Shown here in pieces: positions 1 to 6,476 of a DNA stretch of 10,544 nucleotides; the stretch's first letter is position 1, and each line of letters starts with the position of its first letter. The notes beneath the pieces were generated by a model that was not told where the DNA came from, searched no databases, and worked only from the letters and a program-made list of their open reading frames with translations. A program made the position numbers and the translations under genes. Origin of the DNA: an uncultured Ruminococcus sp. (GTDB lineage Bacteria; Bacillota; Clostridia; Oscillospirales; Ruminococcaceae); assembly GCA_947177935.1 (NCBI GenBank), contig CAMWWG010000019.1:1-10544 (forward strand). Reading direction: 5' to 3'.

Positions 1-5
1 AATAA

Positions 6-11
6 AAGGAG
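6..11 (+). promoter_or_regulatory. Ribosome binding site that selects the TTG start of ddl
   Basis: AAGGAG lies 8 nt upstream of TTG at 20. The alternative in-frame GTG begins at base 11, the last base of this motif, so a ribosome placed by this site could not use it. This supports a TTG start that lacks the three extra N-terminal residues of the longer reading. Confidence 0.75.
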
Positions 12-19
12 TGTTTTTT

Positions 20-1093
20 TTGGCTAATAAAATCAAAGTCGCTGTATTATTCGGCGGTGCGTCCAGTGAACATGATATTTCATTGAAATCCGCAACACAT
101 GTGATCCGGAATATCCCACAGGATAAATATGAAGTTCTCTGCGTGGGTATCACAAAAAAAGGCAGATGGCTGTATTATCCGGGGGACGTTTCTGCAATCG
201 AATCTGGAAAATGGGAGCAGAATCCGGACTGCGTTTCTGCGATTCTCTCCCCGGATACGGTGCACAAGGGCTTTATTACGATTGACAACGGAACGGCAAC
301 GCTCCGGAAAGTTGACGTTGTATTTTCTGTTCTGCATGGTAAGAACGGCGAGGATGGCACAGTGCAGGGTTTATTGGAGCTAGCAAGGATTCCTTATGTT
401 GGTTGTGGAGTGTTGGCATCAGCTACCTGTATGGATAAGGCTGTCACACATACAATCCTGGATTATAACGGAATCCATACAGCAAAATGGCGCATGATCT
501 GTCAAAGAGAACTGCACGAACTGGAAACAAAATGCACAGAGATTGTACAGGCATTGCACTATCCGTTATTTGTCAAGCCGGCAAATGCCGGATCATCCAT
601 CGGGGTCAACCGTGCGGAAAATCACAAGGAATTATTAAACGCTGTCCGGGAGGCATTCGAGCATGACAGCAAAGTGATTGTAGAAGAATGTATTACCGGC
701 AGAGAACTGGAAACGGCTGTATTTGGCTATGATGCACCGTTTGCATCATTTGTCGGCGAGATTGAAGCCTGCAACACGTTCTATGATTTTGATGCAAAAT
801 ATATCCTGAGTGATTCCAGACTGTCCATTCCGGCGGATCTCCCCGAAGAAAAAAGCCGGGAAATCCAGGAAATTGCCATAAAAGCCTACATGGCAATGGG
901 TTGCCGTGGGCTTTCCCGTGTAGATTTCTTCCTGAAAGAGGATGGTGAGATCATTTTGAATGAAATCAATACCATGCCCGGTTTCACGCAGATTAGCATG
1001 TACCCGAAATTAATGGAACACATGGGCATGAAACCGTCCTATCTGATTGATAAATTAATTGAACAGGCAGTCAGATCCGAGCGTACCTGCTGA
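20..1093 (+). CDS. ddl: D-alanine--D-alanine ligase
   Basis: This cytoplasmic ATP-grasp enzyme joins two D-Ala molecules, using ATP, to make the dipeptide that ends the peptidoglycan stem peptide. Numbered from the TTG at 20 the protein has 357 aa, a normal length. Visible family motifs are the N-terminal GGASSEHDIS (Glu17), the HGKNGEDG loop (about 106-113), FVKPANAGSSIGV (Ser192-Ser193), the omega-loop Lys260-Tyr261, and the metal-binding NEINTMPGFT (314-323). Met327 sits where D-lactate and D-Ser ligases of the Van type usually carry Arg, which favours D-Ala as the second substrate. A GTG at 11 is also in frame, but AAGGAG at 6-11 overlaps it and lies 8 nt before TTG 20, so I chose TTG. 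murI follows after 9 nt, so the two are probably co-transcribed. The gene looks intact. The family is very secure; the exact start and D-Ala specificity are inferred. Confidence 0.95.
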   Translation: MANKIKVAVLFGGASSEHDISLKSATHVIRNIPQDKYEVLCVGITKKGRWLYYPGDVSAIESGKWEQNPDCVSAILSPDTVHKGFITIDNGTATLRKVDVVFSVLHGKNGEDGTVQGLLELARIPYVGCGVLASATCMDKAVTHTILDYNGIHTAKWRMICQRELHELETKCTEIVQALHYPLFVKPANAGSSIGVNRAENHKELLNAVREAFEHDSKVIVEECITGRELETAVFGYDAPFASFVGEIEACNTFYDFDAKYILSDSRLSIPADLPEEKSREIQEIAIKAYMAMGCRGLSRVDFFLKEDGEIILNEINTMPGFTQISMYPKLMEHMGMKPSYLIDKLIEQAVRSERTC

Positions 1094-1102
1094 GGTGGAT
1101 TT

Positions 1103-1924
1103 ATGAAGAATCAAAATTTAAATCAAAATGCGATCGGGGTATTTGATTCCGGGTTGGGCGGACTGACAGCCGTCAAAGAATTAAACAGGATTCTGCCGCA
1201 GGAAAATATTATTTTCTTTGGTGATACGGCAAGAGTCCCCTACGGTACAAGAAGCCGGAAGACAATTCTCCGATATACCAGGGAAGATATTGCGATTCTC
1301 CGGCAGCATCCTGTGAAAATGATTATTGCCGCCTGCGGAACAGTCAGTTCCGCACTGGGGACGGATTCCCCGGTAGAAGAAGAAATGCCATTCACAGGCG
1401 TGGTCTATCCAGCGGCAAGAACGGCTTGCAGAATTACAAAAAACCGGCATATCGGCGTTATCGGAACACCTGCGACAATCCGGAGCGGCGGCTACGTCGA
1501 GGCGCTTCACGCAATTGATCCGGAAATTACTGTCACAGCAATGGCATGTCCATTATTAGTTCATCTGGTGGAATATGGCTATACAAACCGGGATAATCCG
1601 ATCACAAGGCTTGCGGCAGAAGAATATCTTATGCCGATTAAGAATGCCGGTGCAGATACGCTCATTATGGGCTGTACACATTATCCGATTATCCGGGATA
1701 TTATCGCCGATATTATGGGGCAAGATGTGCAGTTGATTTCCGCCGGGGAAGAAGCGGCGAAATTTGCACGGGATTGTCTGGCACAGCGTGGACTTCTTAC
1801 GGATCGGGCAGAGCCGGGACACAATATCTATTATGTCAGCGACAGTGAGGAGAGTTTCCGGGAGAACGCCAAACATTTTCTGCCGGATGCCGCTCATGGG
1901 CAAGTATTCAGCATTCATATTTAA
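1103..1924 (+). CDS. murI: Glutamate racemase
   Basis: MurI is a cofactor-independent cytoplasmic enzyme that interconverts L- and D-glutamate. D-Glu is the second residue of the peptidoglycan stem peptide. The 273-aa product shows the family order: FDSGLGGL (14-21, Asp15 and Ser16), PYGTRS (46-51), the first catalytic Cys at 78 in AACGTVSS, ACPLLVHLVEYG (148-159), and the second catalytic Cys at 191 in MGCTHYP (189-195). The residue after Cys78 is Gly, where well-studied enzymes have Asn (ACNT). I believe ACGT occurs in other Clostridia, so this is probably a clade trait and not a defect. The ATG is preceded by GAGGTGG (1092-1098), which overlaps the ddl stop codon. That and the 9-nt gap suggest translational coupling with ddl. 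YrpC/RacE-type paralogues are the only real alternative name. Confidence 0.94.
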   Translation: MKNQNLNQNAIGVFDSGLGGLTAVKELNRILPQENIIFFGDTARVPYGTRSRKTILRYTREDIAILRQHPVKMIIAACGTVSSALGTDSPVEEEMPFTGVVYPAARTACRITKNRHIGVIGTPATIRSGGYVEALHAIDPEITVTAMACPLLVHLVEYGYTNRDNPITRLAAEEYLMPIKNAGADTLIMGCTHYPIIRDIIADIMGQDVQLISAGEEAAKFARDCLAQRGLLTDRAEPGHNIYYVSDSEESFRENAKHFLPDAAHGQVFSIHI

Positions 1925-2009
1925 ATAATTTGTACGTAGTTCTATTAATAAATAATAATAAAAAAATAAATATTGAAATTAAAAATTTAAGTTAGGAAGT
2001 GAATTTATT

Positions 2010-2441
2010 TTGCGTGATGTCTGGATTATGAAATTGCAGAACATTCAGCGTGATGAAGAAGGGTCTACGGAAATTAACCTTGACACCGAAATTGAATATG
2101 ACGTAATTCCTGGTGGCGATCGCCGCATTGCCTATCTGGAGGCAAATGATTCCGGCATGGGCGGCAGTACCACGGAATTGTTGATTGCACCGGATAACAT
2201 GGTCACCCTGATCCGTTCCGGTACGTTCGGCACAAGCCTTGTGGTTCTCCCAGGAAAAGAAAATTTCTGCGATTACCGCACACCGTTCGGAGATGTTTCG
2301 TTTACGGTACGGGGGCGGTACGTCCGGAATCATCTGACGGACGAGGGCGGCACATTAGAAATGTGTTATGCAGTCTATATGAATTCCGGGATGCTGACGG
2401 AAAATCTGATTGCGCTCCAGATTGAAAAACAAAGAATTTAA
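2010..2441 (+). CDS. DUF1934 (YwiB-like) small beta-barrel protein
   Basis: This 143-aa protein has no predicted signal peptide or membrane segment and is probably cytoplasmic. It matches my memory of the DUF1934/YwiB family, which is placed in the calycin-like beta-barrel group and has no firmly known reaction. Supporting features are the conserved central block around GSTTELLI (52-59) and MVTLIRSG (64-71), the YRTPFGD segment (89-95), and a C-terminal GG-x-L-x-x-x-Y pattern (113-120). In Bacillus, ywiB also neighbours argS, as here, so the pair is a conserved association. I chose the TTG at 2010 because AGGAAG (1994-1999) lies 10 nt upstream and the first strand (DVWIMKLQNIQ) is expected to be part of the fold. 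An ATG at 2028 would remove it. The function is unknown; do not read a tRNA role from the neighbour alone. Confidence 0.82.
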   Translation: MRDVWIMKLQNIQRDEEGSTEINLDTEIEYDVIPGGDRRIAYLEANDSGMGGSTTELLIAPDNMVTLIRSGTFGTSLVVLPGKENFCDYRTPFGDVSFTVRGRYVRNHLTDEGGTLEMCYAVYMNSGMLTENLIALQIEKQRI

Positions 2442-2478
2442 TTTATACAACAGAAAGATCTTTTGAGATATGCTTAAA

Positions 2479-2505
2479 ATTAAAAATATTAAAAATATTA
2501 AAGAT
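2479..2505 (+). repeat. Three tandem 9-bp units in front of the argS ribosome binding site
   Basis: Two identical units of ATTAAAAAT (2479-2487 and 2488-2496) are followed by a one-base variant, ATTAAAGAT (2497-2505). The array ends one base before the GGAG (2507-2510) that serves argS. Copy-number change would alter the leader but not the spacing between the ribosome binding site and ATG. It may simply be low-complexity AT sequence. Confidence 0.7.
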
Positions 2506-2518
2506 TGGAGAATTTGTT

Positions 2519-4225
2519 ATGACAAATATGATTCAGACTGCACAGGCGCAGTTGAAAGAAATCCTGCTCCAGGCAATGGGACAGCTTGTCGCAGCAGAAA
2601 AAATCCCGGCTGAACCGATTCCGGCATTTCAGATTGAGATCCCGGCGGATAAGTCCCACGGCGATTTTGCCGCAAATATTGCAATGGTTTCCGCAAGGAC
2701 GCTTCACATGCCGCCAAGAAAAATTGCAGAATTGCTTGCAGAGAATTTCATTCTCACAGGAAGCTATTTCGAGAAAGCGGAAATTGCAGGTCCGGGTTTT
2801 CTGAATTTCTTCCTAAGAAAAACATGGTTTTCCGATACCATTCAGGCAGTCCTCACAGAACAAGATGATTATGGAAAGTCAGACATCGGCGCAGGCAAAC
2901 GTGCATTAGTGGAATTTGTATCAGCCAATCCCACAGGACCAATGCACGTCGGCAATGCCCGTGGCGCAGCGCTCGGCGACGGCATTGCGTCGCTTCTGGA
3001 ATGGACAGGCTGGCACACGGAACGGGAATTCTATGTCAACGATGCAGGCAACCAGATCGAAAAATTCGCAACATCCCTGGAAGTCCGTTATCTCCAAAAG
3101 TGCGGACAGGATGTGGCTATGCCGGAGGATGCCTATCACGGTGCGGACATTACAGCACATGCGGAGGATTTCTATTCGCAGAACGGCGATAAATTCCAGG
3201 ACTGTGACAGCAAGACCCGGAGGAATGCGCTGGTTGCGTTTGCATTGCCAAAAAATATTGCAGGACTGGAACGGGATCTGAAAAGTTATCGGGTTGTCTA
3301 TGATAACTGGTACAGAGAGAGCAAGCTCCACAATGACGGCAGTGTGATGAAAATTGTCCAGGAATTAACAGACAAGGGCTACACTTACGAACAGGACGGA
3401 GCAATCTGGTTCAAGGCGGAACAATTTGGCGCTGATAAAGATTTTGTGCTTGTCCGGGCAAATGGGATCCCGACGTATATCGTTCCGGATATTGCTTATC
3501 ACTGTGACAAATTAGTGACCAGAAATTTTGACAAGGCAATTAACGTCCTCGGTGCGGATCATCATGGCTATGTGCCGAGACTCAAAGCAGCGCTGAAAGC
3601 TCTGGATGTGAACACGGACAAGCTGGATGTTGTCCTGATGCAGATGGTTATCCTGCTCCGTGACGGTCAGCCGATTAAAGTTTCCAAAAGAAGCGGCAAA
3701 GCCATTGGTTTAGTGAGTCTCCTGGAAGAAATCCCACTGGATGCCGCAAGATTTTTCTTTAATATACGTGAGGCAAATTCTCATTTTGAATTTGATCTGG
3801 ATCTTGCTGTCAACCAGTCCTCTCAGAATCCGGTTTATTATGTCCAGTATGCACACGCAAGAATTTGCAGTATCCTGCGGACATTGCAGGAAGAAGGCTT
3901 ATATCTGGAGGGGACGCCCGTGGGAGATCTGCCTGCACCGGATACACCGCAGGAAATTGAATTAATTCGGCATTTAGCCGTTTTTCCGTCGGAAATTGTA
4001 AGCGCCGCAAAAAATTATGACGCATCGAGAATCACAAAATATGCGATAGAACTGGCAACACTGTTCCACAGATTTTATGACAATTGTTCTGTGAAGAATG
4101 CAGAAACGCCGGAACTCCGTGAAATGCGGACAGATCTGTGCAAGGCAGTCCGTCAGGGACTCCGCAATGCCATGGCAATTCTCAAGATTGATTGTCCGGA
4201 ACGGATGGAGAAAAAAGAGAACTGA
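2519..4225 (+). CDS. argS: Arginyl-tRNA synthetase
   Basis: This class I aminoacyl-tRNA synthetase charges tRNA-Arg with arginine in the cytoplasm. The 568-aa length is normal. Domains in order are the N-terminal Add-1 tRNA-recognition domain (about 1-100), the Rossmann catalytic domain with the HIGH-type signature HVGN (143-146, within NPTGPMHVGN), the FYVNDAGNQIEKF block (171-183), GADHHGYVPR (345-354), the KMSKS-equivalent VSKRSGKAI (388-396), and the DALR anticodon-binding domain from about 437 to the end. The C terminus closes with ERM, as is usual for the family, before a short Lys-rich tail. ATG 2519 has GGAG 8 nt upstream. The 77-nt leader is too short for a T-box, and I see no T-box or attenuator. 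No convincing terminator follows the stop codon. Confidence 0.97.
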   Translation: MTNMIQTAQAQLKEILLQAMGQLVAAEKIPAEPIPAFQIEIPADKSHGDFAANIAMVSARTLHMPPRKIAELLAENFILTGSYFEKAEIAGPGFLNFFLRKTWFSDTIQAVLTEQDDYGKSDIGAGKRALVEFVSANPTGPMHVGNARGAALGDGIASLLEWTGWHTEREFYVNDAGNQIEKFATSLEVRYLQKCGQDVAMPEDAYHGADITAHAEDFYSQNGDKFQDCDSKTRRNALVAFALPKNIAGLERDLKSYRVVYDNWYRESKLHNDGSVMKIVQELTDKGYTYEQDGAIWFKAEQFGADKDFVLVRANGIPTYIVPDIAYHCDKLVTRNFDKAINVLGADHHGYVPRLKAALKALDVNTDKLDVVLMQMVILLRDGQPIKVSKRSGKAIGLVSLLEEIPLDAARFFFNIREANSHFEFDLDLAVNQSSQNPVYYVQYAHARICSILRTLQEEGLYLEGTPVGDLPAPDTPQEIELIRHLAVFPSEIVSAAKNYDASRITKYAIELATLFHRFYDNCSVKNAETPELREMRTDLCKAVRQGLRNAMAILKIDCPERMEKKEN

Positions 4226-4300
4226 AATTAAACATTACAAAACAATTACAAATTGGACAGATCGGGATTTCGTTTTTTGTGATGAATATACAAACAAGTT

Positions 4301-4321
4301 TGAAAATATTCGCTATTTTCA
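4301..4321. repeat. Perfect 8-bp inverted repeat in the argS/regulator spacer
   Basis: The arms TGAAAATA (4301-4308) and TATTTTCA (4314-4321) are exact reverse complements separated by TTCGC. No T-run follows on either strand, so it is not a standard rho-independent terminator for argS. It could be a weak RNA hairpin or a protein-binding dyad. The AT-rich background makes chance dyads fairly likely. Confidence 0.55.
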
Positions 4322-4337
4322 CGAACGAGAAAATAAA

Positions 4338-4354
4338 ATTAACAATTTGTTAAT
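4338..4354. promoter_or_regulatory. Operator-like palindrome upstream of the PucR/CdaR-like gene
   Basis: ATTAACAATTTGTTAAT is a perfect palindrome of two 8-bp arms around a single central base. A one-base centre cannot form a useful RNA loop without melting the middle, so a dimeric DNA-binding protein is the more natural reader. It lies about 150 nt before the regulator start. The half-sites are in the opposite order to a Rex operator (TTGTTAA first, then TTAACAA). Autoregulation by the downstream regulator is possible but not shown. Confidence 0.4.
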
Positions 4355-4401
4355 ATCCTGTTCATAATTTTATGTTACAATCTGTAATATGTAAATGTCT
4401 A
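4348..4401 (+). promoter_or_regulatory. Cluster of TGTWAH-like hexamers (possible WalR-type response-regulator sites)
   Basis: Six same-strand hexamers starting TGT lie here: TGTTAA 4348, TGTTCA 4359, TGTTAC 4373, TGTAAT 4383, TGTAAA 4390 and TGTCTA 4396. Four fit TGTWAH exactly. The first two are 11 bp apart (N5 spacer), as in the WalR (YycF/VicR) consensus TGTWAH-N5-TGTWAH, although the second has one mismatch. The 4373/4383 pair has N4. WalR is known to control cell-wall hydrolase genes in Firmicutes, and such genes lie downstream. The match is inference from an AT-rich region. Confidence 0.3.
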
Positions 4402-4430
4402 ACTATCTAAATCAATCAATCAGTTATACT
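4402..4430 (+). promoter_or_regulatory. Candidate promoter for the PucR/CdaR-like gene
   Basis: TATACT (4425-4430) is a five-of-six match to the -10 consensus. The sequence 17 nt upstream (ACTATC, 4402-4407) is a poor -35, which would suit activator dependence. The hexamer cluster ends directly upstream. A second candidate, TTGTTA (4347-4352) with an 18-nt spacer to TATGTT (4371-4376), is about equally weak. I cannot choose between them from sequence alone. Confidence 0.33.
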
Positions 4431-4506
4431 TTTTTTTTATGAAAAATTACGAAAATTTAGAATTTTATCATTCCCAGAAATTTCAGAACAGAAAGGAATC
4501 CTGCTT

Positions 4507-5592
4507 ATGTCCAACAGATTGTTCCAGGGTCTTGTCCACCAGATGCGTGATACCATGGATACGACCATCGGTGTCGTTGATGAAACGGCAACGATTATCG
4601 CCTGCAGTGAATTGTCAAAAGTCGGTACAACCAATGAATTTGTATCTCTTGATCTGAGTGACACCCATGATATTTTTGTACGGGACGGCTATACTTATAA
4701 GCCATTCGGCGCACAAACCAAGGCAGATTATGCGGTATTTGTGGAGGGTACGGATGAAACTGCTGCACGGTATGCGAGCATTCTTGCTATTACCTTGTCC
4801 AATATCAAGCAGTATTATGATGAAAAATATGACAGGAATAATTTTATCAAGAACGTGGTTCTGGATAATATCCTGCCCGGTGACATTGTCGTCAAGGCAA
4901 GGGAACTGCATTTCAATGCTGAGATCAGCCGTGTTGTTCTGCTGATCCGTGTCGTGTCCTCCAATGATATTTCTGCTTATGATGTGATCCAGAATCTGTT
5001 CCCGGACAAAAACAAGGATTTTGTGTTTAATATCACAGAATCAGATATTGTGCTTGTCAAGGAAATCAAGAGCAGCGTGGATTCCAAAGATCTGGAAAAA
5101 CTTGCAAGATCTATCGCTGATACCCTCAGCAGTGAATTTTACACCAGAGTGAATGTTGGCATCGGTACGGCTGTAACAAGCGTCAAGGATCTGTCGTCTT
5201 CTTTCAAAGAAGCACAGACAGCTTTGGAAGTCGGCAAAGTTTTTGATACGGACAAGATCATTGTCAGCTATGATAATCTGGGAATTGCACGCCTGATTTA
5301 TCATCTGCCCGGCAAGCTCTGTGAGACATTCCTGCATGAAGTCTTCAAGCGTGGCAGCATTGAATCTCTTGATCATGAGACCTTGTTCACGATTCAGAAA
5401 TTCTTTGAGAATAATCTGAATGTTTCCGAGACTTCCAGAAAATTATTTGTGCATCGGAATACACTCGTGTACAGATTAGAGAAAATCAAGAAATTAACAG
5501 GTCTTGACCTGAGAGAATTTGACCATGCGATTATTTTTAAAATTGCACTGATGGTCAAGAAATATCTGCAGGCAGAGCCGACAAAGTTCTGA
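4507..5592 (+). CDS. PucR/CdaR-family transcriptional regulator
   Basis: This 361-aa protein is a predicted cytoplasmic DNA-binding regulator. The C-terminal 60-70 residues match the PucR-type HTH domain (HTH_30): FFENNLNVSETSRKLFVHRN (299-318), then NTLVYRLEKIKKLTGLDL (318-335). Residues about 130-245 fit the degenerate GGDEF-like middle domain, including the GIGTAV strand (218-223) and the FKEAQTALEVGK helix (233-244). The N terminus (GVVDETATIIACSELSKVGT, 22-41) faintly resembles the sugar-diacid recognition domain of CdaR but is divergent, so the ligand is unknown. ATG 4507 has AAAGGA 9 nt upstream. The gene stands 281 nt from argS and ends 128 nt before ftsE in the same direction. Control of ftsEX or of itself is a reasonable guess from position only. 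PucR-like HTH identity is secure; a sugar-diacid role is not. Confidence 0.85.
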   Translation: MSNRLFQGLVHQMRDTMDTTIGVVDETATIIACSELSKVGTTNEFVSLDLSDTHDIFVRDGYTYKPFGAQTKADYAVFVEGTDETAARYASILAITLSNIKQYYDEKYDRNNFIKNVVLDNILPGDIVVKARELHFNAEISRVVLLIRVVSSNDISAYDVIQNLFPDKNKDFVFNITESDIVLVKEIKSSVDSKDLEKLARSIADTLSSEFYTRVNVGIGTAVTSVKDLSSSFKEAQTALEVGKVFDTDKIIVSYDNLGIARLIYHLPGKLCETFLHEVFKRGSIESLDHETLFTIQKFFENNLNVSETSRKLFVHRNTLVYRLEKIKKLTGLDLREFDHAIIFKIALMVKKYLQAEPTKF

Positions 5593-5608
5593 TTACTTTT
5601 AAAGTAAT
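5592..5608. repeat. 17-nt palindrome at the end of the regulator gene
   Basis: ATTACTTTTAAAGTAAT is a perfect palindrome with 8-bp arms and a single central T. It begins on the last base of the regulator stop codon. As RNA it could form a 7-bp AU-rich stem with a 3-nt loop. The run of five T nearby (5619-5623) is 10 nt downstream and separated by GTGTATGCGC. It is at best a weak terminator and could equally be a binding site. Confidence 0.4.
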
Positions 5609-5621
5609 GTGTATGCGCTTT

Positions 5622-5649
5622 TTGCCTGATGTCTAGGGTTTGTGATACT
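5622..5649 (+). promoter_or_regulatory. Weak candidate promoter before ftsE
   Basis: TTGCCT (5622-5627) and GATACT (5644-5649) each match four of six consensus bases with a 16-nt spacer. An extended -10 TG lies at 5641-5642. It overlaps the hairpin at 5624-5662. If used, transcription would start near 5656 and the transcript would lack most of the hairpin, so promoter and RNA hairpin are competing readings of the same bases. Confidence 0.25.
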
Positions 5650-5662
5650 CTGGAGATTAGGC
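5624..5662 (+). promoter_or_regulatory. Long imperfect hairpin upstream of ftsE
   Basis: Bases 5624-5638 (GCCTGATGTCTAGGG) pair with 5648-5662 (CTCTGGAGATTAGGC) over 15 positions, with one G-G mismatch and three G-U wobbles, around a 9-nt loop. No T-run follows, so it is not a classic terminator. The 3' arm contains GGAG (5652-5655), which has 8-nt spacing to an in-frame ATG at 5664 that would extend FtsE by 19 residues. The fold would hide that site. The pairing is seen directly; a regulatory role is inferred. Confidence 0.45.
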
Positions 5663-5720
5663 AATGTCTTTGTCAGAACGGATTTCGCAAAAGTTTTTAT
5701 TTTACGAAAGGCAAAATTTT

Positions 5721-6476
5721 ATGGTGGAACTCAAGGACGTGTCTGTGACATATTCCAGTGGTGTGGACGCTCTGGAACATATCAATCTGAAAATCAATGA
5801 CGGAGATTTTGTGTTTGTGGTCGGCGCATCCGGCGCAGGCAAGAGCACATTGATTAAATTATTGCTCAAGGAAATTGATGCCACAAGCGGCACAGTGACA
5901 GTCAACGGCTACCAGCTTGGTCATCTGAAAAAGAGACAGATTCCGGAATTACGGCGTACAATCGGGATTGTCTTCCAGGATTTCCGGCTGATTTCCAAAA
6001 TGACGGTTTATGAGAACATTGCGTTTGTGCTCCGTGTGATTGATGCCCCCCGAAAATATATCCGCAAGCGTGTTCCTTATGTGATTAGTTTAGTAGGCTT
6101 GCAGGCAAAGGCGAATTCTTATCCTACGGAGCTGTCCGGCGGAGAGATGCAGCGTGTGGCAATTGCCCGGGCGCTTGTGAATGACCCGGCTCTGATTATC
6201 GCAGATGAGCCGACGGGCAACATCGATCCGGAATTATCCTATGAAATTGTGGACCTGCTCCGGAGTATCAACATGCAGGGGACAACTGTCATGATGGTGA
6301 CGCACGAGCATGAATTAGTCAGAAGATTCGGCGGCAGAATTATTAATATCACAGAGGGACAAATCGTCTTTGATGACATTATGGAAGGTTCGGACGATGA
6401 ATTTCTCGAAGAATTAGAAATCTCAAGAATTTCTGAAAATCTTGAAAATCCGGAGAACTTGTATCATGAAAGTTAG
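5721..6476 (+). CDS. ftsE: Cell-division ABC transporter ATP-binding protein FtsE
   Basis: FtsE is the cytoplasmic ATPase of the FtsEX complex. It does not move a known solute; ATP hydrolysis drives FtsX to activate an external peptidoglycan hydrolase. Numbered from ATG 5721 (251 aa), it has Walker [10 protein letters not shown] (35-43), Q-loop Gln86 in VFQDFRL, signature LSGGEMQ (138-144), Walker B LIIADE (158-163) and switch His195. GAAAGG (5706-5711) lies 9 nt before this ATG, and the protein begins [11 protein letters not shown], as FtsE proteins usually do. An in-frame ATG at 5664 also has a GGAG site and would add 19 residues, but the family rarely has such an extension. The C-terminal tail (about 218-251) is acidic and some 20-30 aa longer than typical FtsE. 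The 3' end overlaps ftsX by 11 nt, indicating translational coupling. Confidence 0.93.
   Translation: MVELKDVSVTYSSGVDALEHINLKINDGDFVFVVGASGAGKSTLIKLLLKEIDATSGTVTVNGYQLGHLKKRQIPELRRTIGIVFQDFRLISKMTVYENIAFVLRVIDAPRKYIRKRVPYVISLVGLQAKANSYPTELSGGEMQRVAIARALVNDPALIIADEPTGNIDPELSYEIVDLLRSINMQGTTVMMVTHEHELVRRFGGRIINITEGQIVFDDIMEGSDDEFLEELEISRISENLENPENLYHES

Noticed and set aside
20..1093. A Van-type D-Ala-D-Lac or D-Ala-D-Ser ligase (glycopeptide resistance)
   Set aside because: Met327 stands where Van-type enzymes usually have Arg, and no vanH, vanX, vanT or vanRS-like neighbours are present. A housekeeping Ddl beside murI is the better reading.
1925..2009. A promoter before the DUF1934 gene (TTGTAC at 1930, TAATAA at 1953)
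   Set aside because: The spacer is so AT-rich that the -10 match (three of six) has no weight. I see no terminator after murI either, so read-through is just as likely.
2442..2518. A T-box or attenuator in front of argS
   Set aside because: The leader is only 77 nt, with no conserved T-box sequence, no specifier-loop-like stem and no terminator hairpin. It holds only a 10-bp AAAGATCTTT palindrome and the 9-bp repeats.
4338..4354. A Rex (NADH-sensing repressor) operator
   Set aside because: The half-sites are present but in the inverted order with a one-base centre. Rex sites read TTGTTAA or TTGTGAA first, then a 4-nt gap, then the complement.
4098..4367. An 89-codon plus-strand frame spanning the argS end and the following spacer
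   Set aside because: Two thirds of it is out of frame inside argS, it has no good ribosome binding site, and the remainder is AT-rich spacer without recognisable protein features.
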